This document shows positions 40,928-50,947 of a stretch of 64,000 bases of DNA, in pieces. This stretch comes from Arthrobacter sp. PAMC25564 (GTDB lineage: Bacteria > Actinomycetota > Actinomycetes > Actinomycetales > Micrococcaceae): assembly GCF_004798705.1 (NCBI RefSeq), contig NZ_CP039290.1, forward strand, positions 3,410,001 to 3,474,000. Reading direction: 5' to 3'. A program made the translations under genes and the position numbers. Below the pieces are notes generated by a model that was not told where the DNA came from, did not search any database, and saw only the letters and a list, made by a program, of their open reading frames with translations. Every line of letters begins with the position of its first letter. Positions within the stretch are counted from its first letter, which is position 1.

Positions 40928-41656
40928 CTAATGGGCTGTGGCAAGGGCGACGGCGGCAACAAGGTCCGCGGGCAGTCCCGTCTCCGCCGGTGGCAGGTCC
41001 CGGAGCCCGGACCGGTGCAGCACGTCAACGGATTCGGGGGCGGTCCGCAGCCCTTCACCGGTCAGCTTGAGCCAGGCCTCCTTCCGGGCCCAGAGCCGCG
41101 CCCGTCCGCGGAGCAGTGCCGAGCCTGACAGCTCCCGCAGCTGCTGCCGTTCCGCCGGAGCCAGCGCGACGTCGTCGAACCCGTCAAAGTCCAGCCGCAC
41201 GGGATCCTCGACGTCGATCCCCAGCCGCAGGCCCGGCTCCGGATCGATCACGGCCGCCAGCAGCGTCCACCCGGAGCTCCGCGACAGGCTGAGCAGCAAG
41301 GGAGCAGGCACCCGGGTCATCGGGGATCCGGCCCGTGAGGATCCGGCCACCGCGTATCCGGGCCGGCCATGGGAGATGCCGGGGCCGGTCCCGCAGCGCG
41401 GGCAGCTGTAGTCCACGGTCAGCCTGGCGGCCGGTACATCCAGCAGCTCCGCAGCCAAGCGCCGCTGTGCCAGCCGGCCGGACAGGAACGCGGCCCGGGG
41501 GCCGGGCATCATGGCGTCTGCCCGCTCCAGTTCGACGGCGTCCAGGAGCTCGAGAGCGTCGAGTTCCAGCCCGCGCGGCTGCCCACCCGACGGGCCTGAG
41601 GGCCAGCCGGGCGGGCAGGACCGCAGGACGGCCAGCGGTGGCACCTGGCGGCTCAC
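40928..41656 (-). CDS. 4'-phosphopantetheinyl transferase, Sfp type
   Basis: This 242-residue enzyme transfers phosphopantetheine from CoA to a carrier-protein serine. The Mg-binding motif LGIDVED near residue 149 and the ARLWARKEAWLKLTGEG motif near 185-201 are diagnostic; SLSRSSG replaces the usual SHS-type CoA loop. It is the obvious candidate to activate the carrier domain of the Pls-like synthetase encoded 13 kb upstream. No siderophore or polyketide genes are nearby. It stands alone before pheT on the same strand. Confidence 0.88.
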   Translation of the reverse strand: MSRQVPPLAVLRSCPPGWPSGPSGGQPRGLELDALELLDAVELERADAMMPGPRAAFLSGRLAQRRLAAELLDVPAARLTVDYSCPRCGTGPGISHGRPGYAVAGSSRAGSPMTRVPAPLLLSLSRSSGWTLLAAVIDPEPGLRLGIDVEDPVRLDFDGFDDVALAPAERQQLRELSGSALLRGRARLWARKEAWLKLTGEGLRTAPESVDVLHRSGLRDLPPAETGLPADLVAAVALATAH

Positions 41657-41680
41657 GGGGCGATCAGTCCGTCAGCCGTT

Positions 41681-44236
41681 TCAGCGCTGAAGCGCTCCGA
41701 AGCGCTCATGGGCCACCGCGACGGCGCTCTCGCGGGCCGCGGACGCCTCCTCGGCCGTCAGGGTCCGGTCACTGGCACGGAAACGCAGGCTGAAGGCCAG
41801 CGATTTCCTGCCCTCCTCGATGCCCTTGCCCGCGTACACGTCAAAGAGCGCCACATCCTCGAGGAGTTCGCCGGCGCCCTCGCGCAGGGCCGCAAGCACC
41901 TCTTCTGCCGGGACATCCTGGGCCACCACGAGGGCGACGTCCTGGCTGGCCACGGGGTACGTCGAGATATGCCGGGCCACGATCACGTCGGCCGCGGCTT
42001 CGAACAGTGCATCGGCGTTGAACTCGACCGCCACCGAGCGTGCCGGCATGTCATGCGCCGCCAGCAGTTTCGGGTGCAGTTCGCCGGCGTAGCCCAGCAC
42101 CTCGCCGGAACGGAGCGCAAGCTGCGCGGCCCGTCCCGGGTGGAAGGCCTGGTGGTGGCCCTGGCTGACGACGATGTCGACGCCGAGGACATCGCCGGCG
42201 AGCCGGGCGATGTCCAGCGCATCGGCCCAGTCCCAGGGACGGGGTGTGTGGCCGGCGGCGGCGGGTGAATCATGGCCGGTGAGGACCGCGGCAAGATGCA
42301 GCGGCTGGTCCGGGACGCCGTCGTACAGGGCATCGAGCACCTCGTCGGAGGGCTTGGCGCCCAGCGGCGGGATCGAGGCGGTGCCCAGCTTTTCGCCCGG
42401 CAGGAACACGAGACCCGCCTCGAACAGCGCGAGGTCGCGGAAGCCGCGGGAGTGGTTCCGCTTGGCAACCTCGATCAGCCCGGGAAGGATGGAGGTCCGC
42501 AGGTAACCGTGCTCCTCGCTGATCGGGTTGGCCAGCTTGAGTGCCTTGCGCGGCGTGCCCTCGACCGGTACGCCGAAGGTGTCGTTGGCGGCCTTGGAGA
42601 CGAAGGGGTAGGCCAGGACCTCGGTGAGGCCGGCGGACGCCAGGGACTGGACCAGGCGGCGGCGCTGCTGCTGGACGCGGGTCAGGCCGCGGCCGGGAGG
42701 CGCGACCGGAAGCGTCGCGGGGATCTTGTCGTAGCCGACGAGCCGCGCGATTTCCTCGGAGAGGTCTTCCTTGGTTTCCAGGTCGTTGCGCCAGCTCGGC
42801 GCGGTGACTTCGTAGAAAGCGCCGGAGCCTCTTTCCTTCTTCTCGACGGCGGCGCCCAGGTCCTTCAGCGAGGTGACAATCTGCTCCTCGCTGAAGTCGA
42901 TTCCGATCCGGTCCGAGGCGAAGGCCGCGGGCAGTTGGACGGTGACGGCGTCCGGTGCGGTTCCGACGTCGGTCCCCCCGGCGACGGCGGTGCCGCCGGC
43001 GAGCCCGACCAGGAGGTCGACGGCGCGCTGGGCCGCGATGCCGGCAACGTGCCAGTCCACGCCGCGTTCGAAGCGCTTTGAGGCCTCGGACGGCAGCTTG
43101 TGGCGGCGGCGGGAGCGGGCGATCGAGACTTCCTCGAAGTGCGCCGCCTCGATCAGGATCGTCGACGTCGCGTCGCTGACCTCGGTGGAGGCGCCGCCCA
43201 TCACGCCGGCCACACCGATCGGGCCCGAGGCGTCCGTGATGAGGAGGTCTTCGGAGTCGAGCGCGCGTTCCTTGCCGTCCAGCGTGCGCAGCTTCTCGCC
43301 GGAAACGGCGCGCCGGACGACAATGTCGCCGGTGAGCCTGTCCTGGTCATAGAAGTGCAGCGGCTGGCCGAGCTCGAGCATGACGTAGTTGGAGATGTCC
43401 ACCGGCAGGGAGATGGAGCGGATGCCGGCGAGGCGGAGCCGCGAGGACATCCACGGCGGCGTGGGCTTCGTGGCGTTGACGCCGCGCACGGTCCGGGCCA
43501 CGAAGCGGTCACAGCCCGGCTTGCCGTAGATCGGCGCGTCGTCGTTGAGCTTCACGCCGTAGCCGCCGGCCAGCTCCGCGGGTGCCTGGACCTTGGACGC
43601 CGGGTCGGTGAAGGACGTGCCGGTGGCGTGGGCGTACTCGCGGGCCACCCCGCGGATCGAGAACGCATAGCCGCGGTCCGGGGTGACGTTGATTTCGGCG
43701 GCCTGGTCGTAGAGGCCCAGGAGCTCCATGGCATCGGTGCCGATTTCCGGGTCCAGCCCGATCCTCGACAGCACCAGGATGCCGTCGTGGTCCTCGCCGA
43801 TGCCGAGCTCGCGCACGGAGGCGATCATGCCGGCGGACAGGTGGCCGTAGGTCTTGCGCGCGGAAATGTGGAAGTCGCCGGGCAGCACGGCACCCGGAAG
43901 GGTGACCACCACTTTGTCGCCTTCCACGAAGTTGTGGGCCCCGCAGATGATGCCCTGCACGCCGGAGGGGTCGATGCCCTCGCCGGTGAGGGTCTGGGGC
44001 TGTCCTTCGGGGACCACCCGGACCTGGCACCAGTTGATGGTCTTGCCGTTGGTCTGGGGTTCCTTGACGATGCTCAGGACCTGGCCCACCACGATGGGGC
44101 CCTGGAGGGTGTCCGTCGGCCGGTGGACTGCTTCTTCTTCAAAGCCGACCTTGACCAGTTCGGCCATCACGTCTTCGGCCGTTGCTCCGGCCGGTACCTG
44201 CGCGAATTCACGCAGCCAGGAAAGTGGGATACGCAC
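41681..44236 (-). CDS. pheT: phenylalanine--tRNA ligase beta subunit
   Basis: This 851-residue beta chain of the alpha2-beta2 synthetase carries an N-terminal tRNA-binding OB fold (about 40-160, QPQTLTGEGIDPSGVQGI), B3/B4 editing region, B5 segments, a catalytic-like core and the C-terminal ferredoxin-fold anticodon-binding domain (ISTYPVASQDVALVV). The start is the GTG of VRIPLSWLREF, two bases after the pheS stop. A longer frame of 64 codons runs over pheS and is rejected. Confidence 0.95.
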   Translation of the reverse strand: MRIPLSWLREFAQVPAGATAEDVMAELVKVGFEEEAVHRPTDTLQGPIVVGQVLSIVKEPQTNGKTINWCQVRVVPEGQPQTLTGEGIDPSGVQGIICGAHNFVEGDKVVVTLPGAVLPGDFHISARKTYGHLSAGMIASVRELGIGEDHDGILVLSRIGLDPEIGTDAMELLGLYDQAAEINVTPDRGYAFSIRGVAREYAHATGTSFTDPASKVQAPAELAGGYGVKLNDDAPIYGKPGCDRFVARTVRGVNATKPTPPWMSSRLRLAGIRSISLPVDISNYVMLELGQPLHFYDQDRLTGDIVVRRAVSGEKLRTLDGKERALDSEDLLITDASGPIGVAGVMGGASTEVSDATSTILIEAAHFEEVSIARSRRRHKLPSEASKRFERGVDWHVAGIAAQRAVDLLVGLAGGTAVAGGTDVGTAPDAVTVQLPAAFASDRIGIDFSEEQIVTSLKDLGAAVEKKERGSGAFYEVTAPSWRNDLETKEDLSEEIARLVGYDKIPATLPVAPPGRGLTRVQQQRRRLVQSLASAGLTEVLAYPFVSKAANDTFGVPVEGTPRKALKLANPISEEHGYLRTSILPGLIEVAKRNHSRGFRDLALFEAGLVFLPGEKLGTASIPPLGAKPSDEVLDALYDGVPDQPLHLAAVLTGHDSPAAAGHTPRPWDWADALDIARLAGDVLGVDIVVSQGHHQAFHPGRAAQLALRSGEVLGYAGELHPKLLAAHDMPARSVAVEFNADALFEAAADVIVARHISTYPVASQDVALVVAQDVPAEEVLAALREGAGELLEDVALFDVYAGKGIEEGRKSLAFSLRFRASDRTLTAEEASAARESAVAVAHERFGALQR

Positions 44237-44238
44237 TA

Positions 44239-45300
<1,062 letters not shown>

Positions 45301-45529
45301 CTACTGTTCTTAGCTACGAGTCGGGTCATGCCAACGGCCGAGGCGCCTGCGAGCGTTCCATCCGCAGCGCTTCCGTCGTCGACATATGGCAGGGTCACAG
45401 CCATGGTCACAGGACAGTCACCAAGGCCAAGCAACGCCGGAATCCCTCCGGCGGGTACCCTCCCCCAGTCTAGTTGACGGCACCCCCGCACCCGAACGTG
45501 ACGGGGGTCTCCCCCGCTACCATGGCCTC

Positions 45530-46009
45530 ATGACCTCCGGACAACAGCTGCGGCAGCTTGCCAATGTGCTGAACGGTTCGACCCTGCTGGGGCTGCTGTT
45601 GGCAGCCGCTGCCCGCACGGCCATCGGCAGCGGGCCGCGCGGCCTGCTGATTGCCACCGGCTACCGCTGGCGGCTCCCCTTCGCCGGGGCGTTCACGGTC
45701 GGCAACGTGGTGCTGTTCCGCGCCGGTCCCGAAGAGGCCTTGGCCAACACTGGGCTGCTGGGGCACGAGGAACGGCACAGCACGCAATATGCCTGCTGCT
45801 TCGGGATGCCTTTCCTGCCGCTCTACTTCCTGGCGGCGGGGTGGTCCTGGTGGCGGACCGGCAATCCGGCGTCGGGGAATTTCTTCGAACGGCATGCCGG
45901 CCTCCGGGCCGGCGGCTATCTGGATCGCAGCTTGGACGGCAATCCTGGCGGCCATCCTGGCGGCCATCCTGGTCCGGGCCCGGCGGCCCCTGAACGGAAT
46001 GAGGCATAA
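45530..46009 (+). CDS. small hypothetical protein with HExxH motif
   Basis: This 159-residue protein is of uncertain function. A central GHEERHSTQYA segment fits an HExxH metallopeptidase-like motif as in DUF4157-type proteins, flanked by hydrophobic stretches (about 18-30 and 93-105) that suggest membrane contact. The C-terminus contains a GGHPGGHPG repeat from a 12-bp tandem repeat. The start is the ATG of MTSGQQLRQ; longer frames lack a ribosome site. It abuts the SIMPL gene. Confidence 0.65.
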   Translation: MTSGQQLRQLANVLNGSTLLGLLLAAAARTAIGSGPRGLLIATGYRWRLPFAGAFTVGNVVLFRAGPEEALANTGLLGHEERHSTQYACCFGMPFLPLYFLAAGWSWWRTGNPASGNFFERHAGLRAGGYLDRSLDGNPGGHPGGHPGPGPAAPERNEA

Positions 46010-46010
46010 C

Positions 46011-46649
46011 ATGGCGGACAGCCCCAGGATCATCTCTGTCACCGGATCCGGCAGCGCGGAAGCCGCACCGGACCTGCTGACCCTCTCGATTGGCGTCGAG
46101 TGCCGCCGTGAGAATGTCGGCACGGCCTACGGCGACGCCGGAAAGGCCTCGGCCGCGATCACCACGGCGCTCCGGGAGCACGGCGTCGGCAGCCCTGACA
46201 TCACGACCTCGGGCCTGAATGTCCGTGCGGAGGTGAATTGGCAGGAGGGCCGTGGCCAGACGGTTTCCGGCTACCTCGCGTCCAGTGTGCTCAGCGTCCG
46301 GATCCGCGAGCTGGCGGGTTCCTCGGAGATCATCGCGGCGGCCATTGCCGCCGGCGGCAACGACGTCCGGCTCAACGGCCTGGAGCTCGGCTTCGCGGAC
46401 CCGTCCACGGTACTGTCCCGGGCGCGTGAGGCCGCATGGCAGGACGCCCTCACGACGGCGCAGCACTTCGCCTCCCTGGCCGGGGTGGAGCTCGGCAAGG
46501 CCGTGTCCATCACCCAGCAGGCCGGGTTCCAGGCTCCCGTTCCGGTGGCGAAGATGCAGCGCGCCGTCTCGGCGGAGCCACTCACAGTCGAAGCCGGCGA
46601 GTCCAGCGTCAGCGCGACGGTCGGCGTCGTCTGGGAACTTATCGCCTGA
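46011..46649 (+). CDS. SIMPL-domain (DUF541) protein
   Basis: This 212-residue protein has the SIMPL/DUF541 pattern: ISVTGSGSAEAAPDLLTLSIGV at the start, a central TTSGLNVRAEVNW strand and the final SSVSATVGVVWEL. These proteins are implicated in stress tolerance, but the mechanism is poorly defined. No signal peptide is present. GAGG lies 6 bases before the ATG. It follows the HExxH gene by one base, so the two are co-transcribed. Confidence 0.85.
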   Translation: MADSPRIISVTGSGSAEAAPDLLTLSIGVECRRENVGTAYGDAGKASAAITTALREHGVGSPDITTSGLNVRAEVNWQEGRGQTVSGYLASSVLSVRIRELAGSSEIIAAAIAAGGNDVRLNGLELGFADPSTVLSRAREAAWQDALTTAQHFASLAGVELGKAVSITQQAGFQAPVPVAKMQRAVSAEPLTVEAGESSVSATVGVVWELIA

Positions 46650-46737
46650 CGGGTGCCCCGGGACGTGCGGAGGCGGGAGCCTGCGTCAGCTGTCTTCGCC
46701 AGGCCTGAGGCTTTCCGGCGGCTTCCTTGACTTAAAC

Positions 46738-46753
46738 TCGAACATACCTTCGA
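46738..46753. promoter_or_regulatory. SOS (LexA) box-like operator
   Basis: TCGAACATACCTTCGA matches 14 of 16 positions of the palindromic actinobacterial SOS box pattern TCGAACATATGTTCGA. It ends 8 bp before the ATG of the radical SAM gene, a location where LexA binding would block expression. The two central mismatches lower the certainty. Confidence 0.6.
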
Positions 46754-46761
46754 ATGTATCC

Positions 46762-47895
46762 ATGAGATGGGACGCACAGGCAATCACCCCGCCGGGAGAT
46801 TCCGGTGACAACAGCGGAGCCCCGGCCGCCGTTGCGCTGCTCCCGCTGGCCGGGCTGGTCCGTTCCGTTTCCACGCCGGAGTTTGCCGGCGTCACCTTCC
46901 ATGAGGTCACCGCCAAATCGGTGCTCAACAAGGTGGCCGCCGGTTCGCTGATGCCGTTCGAATGGACCATCAACCCCTACCGCGGCTGCAGCCACGCCTG
47001 TGTCTACTGCTTCGCCCGCAAGAGCCACACCTACCTTGACTTCGACGCCGGGCTCGATTTTGACAGCCAGGTGGTGGTCAAGATCAACGCCGCCGAGGTC
47101 CTGCGCAAGGAAGTCGCCAAGCCGTCCTGGCGCCGGCAGCACGTGGCCCTCGGCACCAACACGGACCCCTACCAGCGGGCCGAGGGCCGCTATCGACTGA
47201 TGCCGGACATCATTGGCGCCCTCGCCGACTCCGGCACTCCGCTGTCCATCCTGACCAAGGGCACGCTCCTGGCCCGGGACATCCCGCTCCTGAAGCACGC
47301 CGCAGCCCAGGTTCCCGTGGGGGTGGGCATCTCGCTGGCCATGACCAGTGAGGCGCTGTCAGAAGCCGTGGAGCCCGGAACCCCCGGACCCCGCGCACGG
47401 CTGAAACTGATCACCCGGCTCCGCGAGGCAGGACTGCCCTGCGGCGTCATGGCCATGCCCATCCTGCCCTGGCTTTCGGACAGCGACGAAGCCCTGGATT
47501 CCCTCTTCGGATCCTTGGCGGCGGCCGGGGCCACCGGCGTCACGGCGGGTGCGCTGTACCTGAAGCCCGGTACCCGGGAGTGGTTCATGCAGTGGATCGC
47601 CAGGGAGTATCCACAGCTTGCCGGCCGGTACCGGCGCCTGTACGGCAGCGGCTCCTATGCCTCGAAGGAATACCGGGCCTGGCTCGCCGGACGCATCTGG
47701 CACTTCAAGGCGCTCCATGGCTTCTCCGGCTCACAGGGCTTCAGCCACCGCGATCCCCACGACGATCCCCGGGAGGAGGAAGCCCAGTACCCGGCCGGCA
47801 GCATCCCGGAAACGGCCGCCGGACCGCAACACCCCGGAAAGCCCGTGCCGGCGGGCGGCGGGCGGACAGACGCCGCGCAGTCCACGCTGTTCTGA
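46762..47895 (+). CDS. Rv2578c-family radical SAM protein
   Basis: This 377-residue radical SAM protein related to spore-photolyase-like enzymes has the 4Fe-4S motif CSHACVYC (Cys-x3-Cys-x2-Cys) near residue 72, preceded by WTINPYRGC. TNTDPYQRAEGRYRLM and the KPGTREWFMQWIA region are typical of this family. The reaction is unknown; a DNA-damage link is suggested by the SOS-like box immediately upstream. The start is the ATG of MRWDAQAI. The last 60 or so residues are Pro/Gly-rich and probably disordered. Confidence 0.88.
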   Translation: MRWDAQAITPPGDSGDNSGAPAAVALLPLAGLVRSVSTPEFAGVTFHEVTAKSVLNKVAAGSLMPFEWTINPYRGCSHACVYCFARKSHTYLDFDAGLDFDSQVVVKINAAEVLRKEVAKPSWRRQHVALGTNTDPYQRAEGRYRLMPDIIGALADSGTPLSILTKGTLLARDIPLLKHAAAQVPVGVGISLAMTSEALSEAVEPGTPGPRARLKLITRLREAGLPCGVMAMPILPWLSDSDEALDSLFGSLAAAGATGVTAGALYLKPGTREWFMQWIAREYPQLAGRYRRLYGSGSYASKEYRAWLAGRIWHFKALHGFSGSQGFSHRDPHDDPREEEAQYPAGSIPETAAGPQHPGKPVPAGGGRTDAAQSTLF

Positions 47896-47966
47896 ACCCG
47901 CCCCACTGAATCCGGCCCCGCCGCCCGCGCCGCCCGTGCGGGCGCGAGGCCGTGTGCCCGACCGGG

Positions 47967-49341
47967 TCAGAGCGCCTTGACGGCGCCCAACACCTTGGCC
48001 AGCGAGTCCTTCGCGTCCCCGAACAACAGCGTCGTCTTGGGGTCGTGGAGGAGCTCATTCTCGATGCCGGCGAACCCTGGACGCATCGAGCGCTTCAGGA
48101 ACACCACTTGCTGGGCCTGCACCACTTCCAAGATCGGCATGCCGAAGATCGGCGAGCCGGGAGAGGACTTCGCCGCCGGGTTGACCACGTCGTTGGCGCC
48201 CACCACGAGGACGATGTCGGTATTCGGGAATTCCGGATTGACCTCGTCGAGTTCCCGCAGCGACTCATACGGCACGTTGGCCTCCGCGAGGAGCACGTTC
48301 ATGTGGCCGGGCATCCGCCCTGCCACCGGGTGGATCGCGAAGACCACCTCGACCCCGCGGGCCGCCAGTGCCGTCGCGAGCTCGGCCACCGTGTGCTGGC
48401 CCTGCGCCACGGCCAGCCCGTAGCCGGGCACGATCACCACGCGCTGGGCGTAGCCGAGCTGGACGGCAACGTCCTCCGGAGAGGAGGACCGCACCGGCCG
48501 GTCGCTCTGCGTGGTCGAGCCCGCCGTCGAGCCGCCGCGGAACGCCCCGAACATGATGCCCGCCACCCCGCGCCCCATCGCCGAGGCCATCACCTTGGTG
48601 AGGATGGTTCCGCTCGCCCCGACGAGCGTCCCGGCGACGAGCAGGAGCACATTGCCCAGCACCACGCCGGATGCCGCCACCGCGAGCCCGGTGAAGGCGT
48701 TGAGCAGCGAGATCACGATCGGCACATCGGCGCCGCCGACGGGCAGCACCAGCAGCAGCCCGGCCGCGAGCCCCAGCCCCAGCAGCGCGATGGCCCAGCT
48801 GGTGGAACCGCTGAGAATGACGAAAACCCCGGAAGGTCACCGCGCCCAGCAGCACCACGGCCATCATCCAGGCCATGCCGGGAAAAAGCAGGGGGCGGGT
48901 GCTGATCAGCTCCTGCAGCTTTCCCACGGTCACGGCCGAGCCGGCGAACGAGACCGCGCCGACGAGCATCGTGAAGACCACCGCCAGCCGCACCCAGGGG
49001 TCCTCGCTGTGGCCGAGTTCGAGCACGGCGACCAGCGCGGCAGCTCCGCCTCCCACTCCGTTAAACAGGGCCACCAGTTGGGGCATCTGGGTCATCTGCA
49101 CCCGCCGGGCCACGGGAACGGCGACGGCGGAGCCGACGGCGATGGCGGCCAGGATGAGCGGAACATTCTCCAGCTTCACGGATAGGAACACCGTGACCAC
49201 GGCCAGCAGGGCGCCGGCGGCCCCGATGGCGTTGCCGCGGCGCGCGGTCCGGGGCGAGCTGAGGCCCTTCAACGCGAGGATGAAGCAGATGGCGGCCGCC
49301 AGATAGAGCAGGGCGGTCCAGCCGGGCGCGAGGATATTCAT
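47967..49341 (-). pseudogene. pntB: NAD(P) transhydrogenase subunit beta, frameshifted
   Basis: The N-terminal frame (49341 to about 48830) encodes membrane segments of PntB (MNILAPGWTALLYLAAAICF to LLGAVTF). The rest (about 48830 to 47967), with GASGTILTKVMASAMGRG, VPGYGLAVAQGQH and VGANDVVNPAAK (NADP-binding domain III), is in another frame. The shift lies near 48825-48840 next to a cccc run; one extra base or a two-base loss would restore a protein of about 458 residues. All domains are intact on either side, so a recent mutation or a sequencing error are both possible. The ATG overlaps the pntA2 stop. Confidence 0.88.
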
Positions 49342-49673
49342 GTGCCCCCGCCCTTGACGGCCCCTCCGGAGCGCCGCCGGGCCGGCGTCCGGTCGCTCCG
49401 GGGGCCGCCGAACATCTCCAGCATCCGGTCGGTGACCACGAACCCGCCGACCAGGTTCGCCGTCGCGAGGACCACGGCGGCCAGGGCAATCGTCAGCAGC
49501 CAGGGGTCGTCCGCCTGTCCCGCCACGATGATCGCGCCTACGAGGATGATGCCGTGGATGGCGTTGGCGCCGGACATCAGCGGGGTGTGCAGTTTGCTGG
49601 TGACCTTGGAGACGACTTCGAAGCCTACGAAGACGGCGAGCACCACGACCGTCAGCAGCGTGACCGGATCCAT
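49338..49673 (-). CDS. pntAB: NAD(P) transhydrogenase alpha subunit part 2 (membrane)
   Basis: This 111-residue protein corresponds to the membrane part of PntA, with three hydrophobic helices (LLTVVVLAVFVGFEVV, ANAIHGIILVGAIIVAG, LLTIALAAVVLATANLVGGF). It joins PntB to form the proton channel. ATGA overlaps link it to both neighbours. The open frame extends upstream only through a repeat-rich antisense region of pntA1. Confidence 0.92.
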   Translation of the reverse strand: MDPVTLLTVVVLAVFVGFEVVSKVTSKLHTPLMSGANAIHGIILVGAIIVAGQADDPWLLTIALAAVVLATANLVGGFVVTDRMLEMFGGPRSDRTPARRRSGGAVKGGGT

Positions 49674-50890
49674 CAGGGCTGTTCCCCCTCCTTCAATGCC
49701 GCCAGGTCCGATGCGGCCAAGGCGGACGCGGCCAAGGCGGACGCGGCCAAGGCGGACGCGGCCAAGGCGGACGCGGTGGCGGCATGCTGAACGGACCCGG
49801 CGCGGGTAAGGCAGGCTCCGGACACCACCTCGTCCTCGAAATCCGGCCTGACCTGGCCGTCGTGGGTCATCAGGGCGAGCAGGTTGCTGACGTTTTTGGC
49901 GTACAGCCGGGAGGCGTCCGAGGGCATTGTCGATGCCGCATCCTGCAAGCCGACAAGAGTGACACAACCGCCCACAACGGGCACCTGGACGTCCCGGCCG
50001 GCGATGACGCCTTCGACGTTCCCGCCGGATTCGGCGGCGAGGTCGACGACGACGGAACCGGCCCGCATCCCGGTCACCATGTCCATCGTGACGAGCAGAG
50101 GTGCGGCGCGGCCGGGAATGGCTGCCGTGGTGATGAGGACATCCGCGGCCGCGACATGCGGTGTCAGCAGGCCACGCTGGCGCCTGGCCCGGTCCTCGCC
50201 GAGTTCGCGCGCGTAGCCCCCGGTCCCCTCCGCCGGGGCATCGAGGTCCAGGTTGATGAAGGTGCCGCCCATCGAGGCGACTTCATCGGCGGAGGCCGCC
50301 CGGATGTCATTGGCCGACACCCGGGCGCCCAGCCGTTTCGCGGTGCCGATCGCCTGCAGCCCGGCGACACCAGCGCCGAGGACCAGCACCCGGGCCGGCG
50401 GGATCGTCCCGGCGGCGGTCATGTAAAGCGGGAAGAACCGCGGATAGCGTAGGGCCGCCTCCAGCACCGCGCGGTAACCGGACACGAGGGACTGGGAACT
50501 GAGCGCATCCATGGACTGGGCGCGGGAGATCCGCGGGACCAGTTCGAGCGCGAAAGAGGTGATCCGGCCTGCGGCCAGGGCCCGGACGGTGGGCAGTTCC
50601 GACGCCGGGGACGCGAACCCGATGGTGACGGTGCCGGGCCGGAGCGTGGCCGCAAATTCCGGGCTCAGCGGCCGGACGTGCAGGAGGACATCCAGCGTTT
50701 CGGGCGGGAGCTCGGCGATGGTCGTGGCGCCGGCTTCCTTGTAAGCGGCATCGGGGTAGCCGGATTCCATTCCCGCACCGCTCTCGACGACGACATCGAG
50801 TCCAAGGGCTGCCAGCTGCCTTACCGTCTCCGGCGTGGCCGCGACCCGGCGCTCCCCCGCACGCTGCTCCCGCCTGACGCCGACCTGCAC
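49673..50890 (-). CDS. pntAA: NAD(P) transhydrogenase alpha subunit part 1 (NAD-binding)
   Basis: This 405-residue NAD(H)-binding domain I protein has the alanine-dehydrogenase-like fold: QSMDALSSQSLVSGYRAVLEAA, the NAD motif VLGAGVAGLQAIGTAKRLGA and VVDLAAESGGNVE. With PntAB and PntB it would couple hydride transfer between NADH and NADP+ to proton flow. The C-terminus is unusual: four identical SALAA units from a 15-bp tandem repeat, then DLAALKEGEQP. The first gene of the operon; its output depends on whether pntB is really broken. Confidence 0.93.
   Translation of the reverse strand: MQVGVRREQRAGERRVAATPETVRQLAALGLDVVVESGAGMESGYPDAAYKEAGATTIAELPPETLDVLLHVRPLSPEFAATLRPGTVTIGFASPASELPTVRALAAGRITSFALELVPRISRAQSMDALSSQSLVSGYRAVLEAALRYPRFFPLYMTAAGTIPPARVLVLGAGVAGLQAIGTAKRLGARVSANDIRAASADEVASMGGTFINLDLDAPAEGTGGYARELGEDRARRQRGLLTPHVAAADVLITTAAIPGRAAPLLVTMDMVTGMRAGSVVVDLAAESGGNVEGVIAGRDVQVPVVGGCVTLVGLQDAASTMPSDASRLYAKNVSNLLALMTHDGQVRPDFEDEVVSGACLTRAGSVQHAATASALAASALAASALAASALAASDLAALKEGEQP
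49713..49772. repeat. 15-bp tandem repeat, four perfect copies, in the pntAA 3' end
   Basis: The unit GCGGCCAAGGCGGAC is repeated exactly four times, followed by a degenerate part. In frame it encodes SALAA pentapeptides at the C-terminal tail. Copy number could vary by slippage without changing the frame. Confidence 0.95.
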
Positions 50891-50947
50891 GGGCCACTCC
50901 TCTCGATCCGCTTCAGCGTAGCCACATGCCGGCCGGTTTGGCGAGGG

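Noticed and set aside
49713..49772. CRISPR-like array
   Set aside because: The repeats are 15 bp, contiguous without spacers, and in frame within pntAA.
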